From: Halopseudomonas phragmitis
Lineage (GTDB): Bacteria > Pseudomonadota > Gammaproteobacteria > Pseudomonadales > Pseudomonadaceae
Assembly (NCBI RefSeq): GCF_002056295.1
Contig: NZ_CP020100.1
Span: 2,689,501-2,753,500 of the forward strand
DNA: 64,000 nt
Direction: 5' to 3'
Both the position numbers and the translations under genes were made by a program. Shown one piece after another: positions 58,416 through 64,000 of the stretch (position 1 is its first letter; each line of letters begins with the position of its first letter). The notes beneath the pieces were generated by a model that saw only the letters and a list, made by a program, of their open reading frames with translations, had not been told where the DNA came from and did no database searches.

Positions 58416-58619
58416 TATGTTGCGGATAATGACAGCCTAGACTGAGCAACCATGGTGTATAAGACTCAAACCCGATATACCGGGGCTGAAAAATAGCGTT
58501 GATGCATATGCGGGCAATATGTTGCGGATAATGACAGCCTAGACTGAGCAACCATGGTGTATAAGACTCAAACCCGATATACCGGGGCTGAAAAATAGCG
58601 TTGATGCATATGCGGGCAA
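58416..58619. repeat. Exact 102-bp tandem duplication in the leader of the YcaC-like gene
   Basis: Two identical head-to-tail copies, 58416-58517 and 58518-58619. Each contains the near-perfect palindrome CCCGATATACCGGG (58471-58484 and 58573-58586) and the GCATATGC hexamer-like site (GATGCATATGC). The duplication lies about 50 bases upstream of the YcaC-like start, in the region expected to hold its promoter. Confidence 0.95.
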
Positions 58620-58645
58620 TATGCGGGCGGCCTGCAAGGACTTGG

Positions 58646-59263
58646 TCAGGTCTTGATCAAAAGATACGAGCCAGCACCTATCATCAGTCCCCCGGCTGCC
58701 AGCCTGGTGCTGCGCTTAAGTCGGGGGCTCTTGATCAGCATTACCACTTTTCTGGCGGCCAGGGCATAGCCCAGTTTCACACCACCCACAGCTACCAGTG
58801 TCAGGGTCGCGATCATAGCAATATCTGCCACCTGGATACTGCTCAGGTCGACGAATACTGGCAGCAGGCTGGCATAGAAAAAGATGGCCTTCACATCACC
58901 CAGGGTGATCAGTAGACCAGCAAGCAAACTGGTCGGTAGGGATGTGGCCGGGCTTTCTGATGGTGCCGACTTTAAAGCGGCTCCTGAGCGCAAGAGCGTG
59001 ATGCCGAACCAGATCAGATAGGCACCTGCCAGGTAGCGCAAAGCTAGAAACAGACTGCCCAGCAGTTCGGCTAGCGCAGTCATACCCAGAACCGCCAGGA
59101 GCACAAAAATCAGATCACCCAGCACGATACCAGCAGCCACTGCTGCACCATGAGCAAGGCCTGCAGTGGAAGAACGGGTCACAACCAAGGCTACACTGGT
59201 ACTCGGTACCACTGCCAGTATGGCCATCATCATGAACAGGGTAGCTGCTTCGTGCATGCTCAT
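58646..59263 (-). CDS. LysE/RhtB-family amino-acid exporter
   Basis: 205 aa with six predicted membrane helices. The motif VVPSTSVALVVTRSSTAGLAHGAAVAAGI (VPSTSVALVVTRSS then GLAHGAAVAAGIVLGD) matches the LysE signature PGP...G...G, here with Ser replacing the first proline-rich turn. Further conserved segments: RYLAGAYLIWFGITLLR and LLITLGDVKAIFFYASLLP. It probably exports an amino acid or related metabolite. The start overlaps the end of the truncated methyltransferase. Confidence 0.88.
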   Translation of the reverse strand: MSMHEAATLFMMMAILAVVPSTSVALVVTRSSTAGLAHGAAVAAGIVLGDLIFVLLAVLGMTALAELLGSLFLALRYLAGAYLIWFGITLLRSGAALKSAPSESPATSLPTSLLAGLLITLGDVKAIFFYASLLPVFVDLSSIQVADIAMIATLTLVAVGGVKLGYALAARKVVMLIKSPRLKRSTRLAAGGLMIGAGSYLLIKT

Positions 59264-59565
59264 GCTGAGGCCTGCCTGATGGCTACGACCGAAAAAGTGT
59301 GCCAGTGCTTGGGCCTGCCCAGCGCGGTTGTACCGGGTTCGTCATGCTCCTGAAAACGTACCACCCCGAATTGCTCGAAAAGCGCCAGTATCTGACTCTC
59401 GGTCATAGCGTTGATCCGGTGCTGTGAGTTTGTTGCCCAGCTATCGTTCAGACCCATAAAGTCTCCAGCGAAGACGCCGCCAGGCTCAATGCAGGCCCTG
59501 ATCCTGGTCCAGGTGGCGGGAAACGGCCTGGGTCGGAAAAATACAGGCTGGCGGTTTTCATTCAT
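59260..59565 (-). pseudogene. C-terminal fragment of a SAM-dependent methyltransferase
   Basis: 101 codons. RPFPATWTRIRACIEPGGVFAGDFMG and MTESQILALFEQFGVVRFQE and HWHTFSVVAIRQ are the last motifs of a class I methyltransferase (TehB/UbiE-like). The first half, with the SAM-binding GxGxG motif, is missing; a TGA precedes MNENRQ by three codons and no matching sequence lies upstream. Truncated, probably non-functional. Confidence 0.75.
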
Positions 59566-59791
59566 ATAGAGTTTTCAGCAAACCTCGCGCCCGTGTTGCC
59601 CATGCTTCTCATAATCTCTCGTGCAGGCAAACGGTAGCACAGCACGGCGACGTGCTCTATTGCCAGGGGTGGGGCGATGTTTTAAGGTTCGACCCCCTAC
59701 GCAATCACTACATGGAACGTTCAATGCGCGTTATTTCATTTTCTCTTATCGTTCTCTGCGCCGGCCTGAAAGCCATACCGGCGGTGGCATC

Positions 59792-61039
59792 ATGAGCTGG
59801 CAGGGTAAGTCAGCTCCAGCTGAAGAGTTGGCGCAGCATGGGCTGGCCAGCAACCGTGACGTTGGCTATTGGCTTGCGTTGATCATGGGCGCAGGGTTGA
59901 GTCTGTTTGTTTTGCCGTGGGTGCTGCTCATGCCCAGTGAGCTTGCGCAAGGCAACTATGAGATTTTGGCCATACTGCCGTTGTTGGTGGTTGGCTCTGG
60001 CCTGTTGGTCTGGGGCTGGATGTTGCGTCGACGTTATTTGCTGATTGGTCCTACACGACTGTTTCTCGACCCATTGCCAGGGCAGGTTGGTGGTCAGATC
60101 GGTGGGAGCTTCCAGCTCAGTCATGGTAGCTGGGTCGGGCCACCACAGATCTGGCTGAACTGCGTGTATGTCTACAGCACAGGCACGGGCAAACAGCGTC
60201 AAACCCGTCGCGATGTGCTCTGGCAGTCTGAGCAGATTGCCTGGGTCAGGCCGCAGGGCATGAAGACTGAGAACCGTTTTGTTTTTGATGTGCCGGAAAA
60301 TCTCCCGACCAATGGCCGACATCCCACAAGGGTTGGCCGTGTCGAGTGGGTGGTGCACTGTGAGGGGCGGTGGCGACCGCCGGCTGGCTCCGCGGCCAAC
60401 AACGGAAAGTCTGTGAAATTCGTGCGCGACTGGAGCATCCCGGTTGAGCAGGGCAATGCCCAGAGCAGTCTCGCTCGTCCGGCTACTCTGCAACAGGCCG
60501 AACAGCAACAGGCTCGTGCGCATATTGAGGCTTACCTGAGTCCCGGCCAGGTGTCCGGCCAATACCAGTTGAACAGCAAGGCTGGTCGTATACCCGCCCT
60601 GGGCCTGGCGCTACTGTTGTTTGGGACCGTGTTCAGTGCTGCGGGTGGTTTTATGCTGTTCTTGGCGCTGGACGGTGAGCCCATGCTCTGGGTAGTCGGG
60701 CCGGTATTCCTGTTACCGGGGCTGATGACAGTCATGACCGGTATCATGTTTTTGGGGCGCAGCCTGAAGGTCGAGATCAGTCGTCAACAGATACGTATTG
60801 TGCGCTATTTATTCGGTATGCCGCTCTACCGGCGGCAGGCTGTACTTGACACCAACTCGCGTCTGGAAATTCGCTGCAGGTTATCAAGTACCGGCAACCG
60901 TCCGGTCAGTACTGAGTACTATACGGCTTATGTTGTGGCTGGCGATAAGCGCCTGCCGGTCGCTGAAGGCATTGTTGGTCAGAGTGCTGCTGAGGCTCTG
61001 TGCCGTGAAGTGGGGCGTAGTACAGGACTGGTGTTCTGA
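59792..61039 (+). CDS. DUF3592-like membrane protein
   Basis: 415 aa from ATG 59792; the open frame before it has no RBS. Helices near residues 27-47 and 55-75 frame the N-terminus. A long extracytoplasmic beta domain follows (LNCVYVYSTGTGKQRQTRRD, FVFDVPENLPTNGRHPTRVG: DUF3592 features). Two more helices lie at about 270-320, then a cytoplasmic tail. The family is common in Pseudomonas; the molecular function is not established. The 59566-59791 gap upstream shows no other feature. Confidence 0.8.
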   Translation: MSWQGKSAPAEELAQHGLASNRDVGYWLALIMGAGLSLFVLPWVLLMPSELAQGNYEILAILPLLVVGSGLLVWGWMLRRRYLLIGPTRLFLDPLPGQVGGQIGGSFQLSHGSWVGPPQIWLNCVYVYSTGTGKQRQTRRDVLWQSEQIAWVRPQGMKTENRFVFDVPENLPTNGRHPTRVGRVEWVVHCEGRWRPPAGSAANNGKSVKFVRDWSIPVEQGNAQSSLARPATLQQAEQQQARAHIEAYLSPGQVSGQYQLNSKAGRIPALGLALLLFGTVFSAAGGFMLFLALDGEPMLWVVGPVFLLPGLMTVMTGIMFLGRSLKVEISRQQIRIVRYLFGMPLYRRQAVLDTNSRLEIRCRLSSTGNRPVSTEYYTAYVVAGDKRLPVAEGIVGQSAAEALCREVGRSTGLVF

Positions 61040-61047
61040 GGCCGGGC

Positions 61048-61589
61048 TTATTGGTTCGCAGGGATCGAAGCCGGTTTTCTGGCAACGATGAATACCGATG
61101 CCTGGTCTGGCTGCCACTCGAACTCTGGCGTGAAGCCAGCCTTGGCCAGCATGGACAGCAGCTCCTGTTTGCCGAAGCGGCTTACGTGTGGGGCCAGGCC
61201 TAGCAGTTGCATCAGCGGAATCACCAGGCGCCAGAAGGGTGATACGTTATTCACCAGCGCCGTGCTGGAGACAAAGATGCCCCCGGGTTTAAGCAGGTCG
61301 TGTACCCGCGCCATGGCAGCGTTTACGTCCTCGAGCAGGTGCAGTACGTTCAGTCCCAGCACGACATCAAAGCTTTCCGGGGGCAGCTTGAGCTCTTCCA
61401 GAGTTCCTTGTTGAAAGCTGATGTTACCAATACCGGCTTCTGCGGCTTTGATCTCTGCAATCTCGAGCATCCTGCTTGATATGTCGCTGGCAACAATGTG
61501 CCTGACACAGAGGGCATGGATAATGGCAGTGCTACCAGTGCCGCAGCCGACGCTGATTTGAGTTCTGGATGAGGTATGCGGCAGGGTTG
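61048..61589 (-). pseudogene. N-terminally truncated SAM-dependent methyltransferase
   Basis: The open frame starts right after the TerB-like stop (TAG at about 61594) and reads THTSSRTQ-type sequence straight into motif I, SVGCGTGSTAII. VASDISSRMLEIAEIKAAEA, LPPESFDVVLGLNVLHLLED and LLKPGGIFVSS complete the Rossmann core, and the C-terminus is normal. About 35 residues before motif I are missing and no start codon precedes it; the first ATG (61470) lies after the SAM-binding loop. The loss probably came from a deletion next to the TerB-like gene. Confidence 0.7.
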
Positions 61590-61826
61590 TTAGCTAATCT
61601 TGCGGCTGATCTCGGCCAGTTTGAGCGCCATGGCCTGATCGATTTCTTCAGGCTTGATACGCGCAATGATGTTTTTCAGTACGCGGATCTCGTTCTGATC
61701 GATTACACCGTCGCGCTCGGCGATGGCAACAATTCTGCCCAGTTCTTCGGCATCCAGGCGGCCGTCATTGGAAAAGCACTGGATGGAGTGAAATGACATT
61801 TCGAGGTAGTCGCGGCTTTCTGACAT
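61590..61826 (-). CDS. TerB-like small protein
   Basis: 78 aa. The acidic-helical pattern FSNDGRLDAEELGRIVAIAE then RDGVIDQNEIRVLKNIIARI (two EF-hand-like or TerB-like helical pairs) suggests a TerB-type metal-binding fold. GGGAAAG lies before the ATG. It lies about 4.6 kb from the TerY-type triad, but the separation and orientation do not prove a functional link. Confidence 0.7.
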   Translation of the reverse strand: MSESRDYLEMSFHSIQCFSNDGRLDAEELGRIVAIAERDGVIDQNEIRVLKNIIARIKPEEIDQAMALKLAEISRKIS

Positions 61827-61932
61827 GGTCTTTCCCTGATGTGTTTAATCCTTGGTGGCCGGGTGCATGATTACGCATTAATAGAGGTGGAGCAAGCCTG
61901 GAAGGTCCACCCCCGGCCTGCAGTAAGTATCG

Positions 61933-61948
61933 TGCGGTTTGAACCGCA
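61933..61948. terminator. Hairpin after the GFA-family gene
   Basis: TGCGGTT-TG-AACCGCA, 7-bp perfect stem in the 120-base gap between the TerB-like and GFA-family genes. It has a very short loop and no T-run, so it could be a weak terminator or a protein-binding palindrome. Confidence 0.35.
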
Positions 61949-61957
61949 GTCTATTTA

Positions 61958-62359
61958 TCACCAGCCGGGGGGCCAGGCTTCGAATTGCGGCAAATTGTCG
62001 GTTATTTCATGCCATGGGGCTTTGGAGCCAGTGAAGATATGCAATTGCGGTCTGACGCCAGGGTCACCCTCAATACTGCCCAGTGTGACCGAGGTGATTC
62101 TGCCTTGATCGCTTGCAGCTAAGGTGGAACCGCACTCGAGACAAAAACACCAGCCTGCGCCGGAAGCAGTCTCATACACCTTGACCAAATCTCGGCCAGA
62201 GACCCAGCTAAAATCCTCGGGATTGCATTTTGCATAGGTAGAAAAGGCTGCGCCGTGTTGGCGTCGACACATGGAACAATGACAGTGGCTGGCCTCGGAG
62301 AGTGGGCCATTGATGACGTAGCGGACCTTGCCACACAGACAACTACCGGTGAGACGCAT
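61958..62359 (-). CDS. GFA (glutathione-dependent formaldehyde-activating) family protein
   Basis: 133 aa. Zinc-binding cysteines in GSCLCGKVRYVI, CHCSMCRRQHGA and FCLECGSTLA follow the GFA/CENP-V pattern. Many members are annotated as GFA without having that activity, so a zinc-binding enzyme of unknown substrate is a safer reading. Neighbours give no functional hint. Ends 110 bases after the hairpin. Confidence 0.88.
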   Translation of the reverse strand: MRLTGSCLCGKVRYVINGPLSEASHCHCSMCRRQHGAAFSTYAKCNPEDFSWVSGRDLVKVYETASGAGWCFCLECGSTLAASDQGRITSVTLGSIEGDPGVRPQLHIFTGSKAPWHEITDNLPQFEAWPPGW

Positions 62360-62470
62360 GCTGGGTTCTCCCTCACGAGTCGTTATGTGGCGTAAGTATA
62401 CGCCCTGATGGCTGTCGTTGCCGACACGGTATCCTGGCTGGAAAGATCATTGCAGGTAGGCTGGGAGAGC

Positions 62471-62496
62471 GCCGGGGCGTAAGCCCCGGCTTTTTT
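62471..62496 (+). terminator. Strong rho-independent terminator-like hairpin
   Basis: GCCGGGGC pairs perfectly with GCCCCGGC around GTAA, followed by TTTTTT on the plus strand. The genes on both sides run on the minus strand, so the T-run is on the wrong strand for the cysI-DUF934 mRNA unless it works in both directions. Confidence 0.7.
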
Positions 62497-62499
62497 GAC

Positions 62500-62997
62500 T
62501 CAGGCGCGACGGCGGAATAGCGGCAGCGGCTGATCGGTGGCGGCCTGGTAGACTTCGGAGAAGTCCTGCAGGCTGGCCAAAGCTTCATCGGCGTCGCGGT
62601 CTTCACGCAGGGCATAGGCATCGAAGCCACAGCGTTTCATGAAAAACAGCTGATCGCGTAGCACGTCGCCGATGGCGCGTACTTCACCTTTGTAGCCGTA
62701 GCGGTCACGCAGGATGCGGGCGGTGGAGTAGTGGCGACCGTCACTGAACACCGGGAAATTCAGGGCAATGACCTGAAAGTGTTCAAGATCTCCTTCGATT
62801 TCCTCGATCTGCTCGTCGCTGTCCAGCCATACGCCAAGCCCGCCATCACGGGCCTTGAGGGCGTGGGCATGTTCGCGCCACAGGGCCAGCGGGACGATCA
62901 GGTCGTCACTGTTGGGCAGCCCGTCGAGGCTGGCGTCCTTGTCCAGCAGGTGCCAGTTTTCCACGACAACCTGGTTGCCTTTAATTATTCGTTGCAT
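62500..62997 (-). CDS. DUF934 protein, partner of sulfite/nitrite reductase
   Basis: 165 aa. Motifs GVWLDSDEQIEEIEGDLEHF, NFPVFSDGRHYSTARILRDRYGY (FSDGRHYSTARILR) and GDVLRDQLFFMKRCGFDAYAL are DUF934 hallmarks. The family is almost always encoded next to CysI in Pseudomonas and is thought to support sulfite reductase. The start overlaps the cysI end by 17 bases, so translation is coupled. Confidence 0.9.
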   Translation of the reverse strand: MQRIIKGNQVVVENWHLLDKDASLDGLPNSDDLIVPLALWREHAHALKARDGGLGVWLDSDEQIEEIEGDLEHFQVIALNFPVFSDGRHYSTARILRDRYGYKGEVRAIGDVLRDQLFFMKRCGFDAYALREDRDADEALASLQDFSEVYQAATDQPLPLFRRRA

Positions 62998-64000
62998 ACA
63001 CGCGCTCCTTGAAGGGGGCCATGCCGATACGCTGGAAGGTATCGAGGAACTGTTCTTCGTCGGTCCGGCTTTCGAGGTAAACGCCGATGACTTTCTGGAT
63101 TACTTCCGGCATTTGATCGGCGGCAAAGGACGGGCCAAGGATCTGGCCGATGCTGGCCTTGCGGCCGCTATTGCCGCCCAGCGAGACCTGGTAGAACTCT
63201 TCACCTTTCTTGTCGACCCCAAGAATGCCGATATGGCCGACGTGGTGGTGACCGCAAGCGTTCATGCAGCCGGAGATGTTCAGGTCCAGGTCGCCAATGT
63301 CGTGCAGGTAGTCGAGGTCATCAAAAGTACGCTGGATAGCTTCGGCAATCGGGATCGACTTGGCATTGGCCAGCGAGCAGAAATCACCGCCGGGGCAGCA
63401 GATGATGTCGGTCAGCAGGCCGATATTCGGAGTGGCGAAGCCTTGCTCGCGGCACTCCTGCCACAGAGCGTAGAGGTCGCTTTGCTTGACGTCGGCCAGG
63501 ACCAGATTCTGGTTGTGGGTGACGCGCAATTCGCCAAAGCTGTAGCGTTCGGCCAGATCGGCAGCCGCTTCGAGCTGCTTGTCGGTGGCGTCGCCCGGAG
63601 CCACGGCGGTCGGCTTGAGCGACAGGGTTACTGCGGCGTAGCCCGGTACCTTGTGTGCAGTGACGTTGCGCAGCGCCCAGTTGTTGAAGCCTTTGTCGCT
63701 GCCGCGTTTGGCCAGGTAGCCGGCATCATCGGTGCTGAAACTCTCATAGGCCGGCGCAGTGAAGTGTTTGGCTACCCGCTCGAGCTCCTGCTCGGTCAGG
63801 GTGGCCGGGCCGTCCTTGATGTGCACCCATTCGGCTTCGACCTTCTCGGCAAAGGCCTCCGGGGTCAGGGCCTTGACCAGGATCTTGATCCGCGCCTTGT
63901 ACTTGTTGTCACGGCGGCCGTAACGGTTGTACACGCGCAGGATAGCGTCCAGATAGGTCAGCAGGTGCTGCCAGGGCAGGAACGCGCGGATTTCGCTACC
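62981..64000 (-). CDS. cysI: Sulfite reductase hemoprotein (CysI), 3' part
   Basis: 340 codons, open at the right edge; upstream residues FLPWQHLLTYLDAILRVYNR continue beyond the window. The siroheme/4Fe-4S cysteines are visible: DIICCPGGDFCSLANAKSIP and LNISGCMNACGHHHVGHIGI. Single-polypeptide sulfite/nitrite reductases of this type reduce sulfite to sulfide in cysteine synthesis. The full protein should be about 550 aa, so roughly 60% is in view. Confidence 0.93.
   Translation of the reverse strand, partial: GSEIRAFLPWQHLLTYLDAILRVYNRYGRRDNKYKARIKILVKALTPEAFAEKVEAEWVHIKDGPATLTEQELERVAKHFTAPAYESFSTDDAGYLAKRGSDKGFNNWALRNVTAHKVPGYAAVTLSLKPTAVAPGDATDKQLEAAADLAERYSFGELRVTHNQNLVLADVKQSDLYALWQECREQGFATPNIGLLTDIICCPGGDFCSLANAKSIPIAEAIQRTFDDLDYLHDIGDLDLNISGCMNACGHHHVGHIGILGVDKKGEEFYQVSLGGNSGRKASIGQILGPSFAADQMPEVIQKVIGVYLESRTDEEQFLDTFQRIGMAPFKERVYATNN

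Noticed and set aside
58416-58619. CRISPR array
   Set aside because: Only two direct copies of 102 bp with no spacers and no cas genes; this is a tandem duplication.
62471-62496. Terminator of the cysI-DUF934 operon
   Set aside because: The U-run would be on the plus-strand transcript, while both neighbours are on the minus strand. Listed only as a terminator-like hairpin.

Overview
The window is about 60% GC and looks like the chromosome of a gammaproteobacterium of the Pseudomonas/Halopseudomonas type. The evidence is the cysI-DUF934 pair, the NtrC-type regulation, the gene style, and a prophage closely resembling Pseudomonas transposable phage B3. This taxonomic call is inference. No rRNA, tRNA or CRISPR was seen.

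Region 1 (1-16822) is a surface-fibre locus. A plus-strand operon, open at its left end, encodes a type II secretion/type IV pilus-like machine: assembly ATPase, PilM/N/O/P-like proteins, a lipoprotein secretin and three pseudopilin-like proteins. It runs without a break into csgE, csgF and csgG, the curli export genes. Convergent to it is a four-gene minus-strand operon: two paralogous secreted proteins of unknown function, a CsgB-like minor curlin and a very large CsgA-like curlin with about 17-18 repeats. A good sigma-54 promoter (13721-13735) precedes this operon. Diverging from it is a two-component system whose response regulator is a sigma-54 activator. The likely logic is: sensor, NtrC-type regulator, sigma-54 promoter, curli subunits, export by CsgEFG and perhaps the pseudopilus machine. 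csgC and csgD are not in the window.

Region 2 (16833-19456) holds a broken diguanylate cyclase (one amber codon plus one frameshift) and the 3' part of a host gene cut by the prophage.

Region 3 (19457-54529) is a 35,073-bp Mu/B3-like transposable prophage. Its ends are TG...CA with imperfect terminal inverted repeats, flanked by a 6-bp target duplication GCCTGG. Early genes (Ner-like regulator, MuA-type transposase, MuB-type ATPase, GemA, Mor) lie on the minus strand. The repressor, a small accessory cluster, lysis, head and long-tail genes lie on the plus strand. A compact promoter/operator switch, three copies of a late-gene motif, an RBS-masking hairpin at the holin, a nested scaffold start, nested spanins and a -1 frameshift in the tail chaperone can all be read from the sequence.

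Region 4 (54530-57000) is a VWA - PP2C phosphatase - Ser/Thr kinase set resembling the TerY-P triad. Removing the prophage and one GCCTGG restores one open frame of about 892 codons: kinase, proline-rich linker, one membrane helix and a probable beta-propeller. The phage has therefore split a receptor-like kinase gene.

Region 5 (57001-64000) is ordinary chromosome with some decay: an antibiotic-biosynthesis-monooxygenase protein, a YcaC-like hydrolase, an exact 102-bp tandem duplication upstream of it, a LysE-type exporter, two truncated methyltransferases, a membrane protein, a TerB-like protein, a GFA-family protein, a DUF934 protein and the 3' part of cysI.
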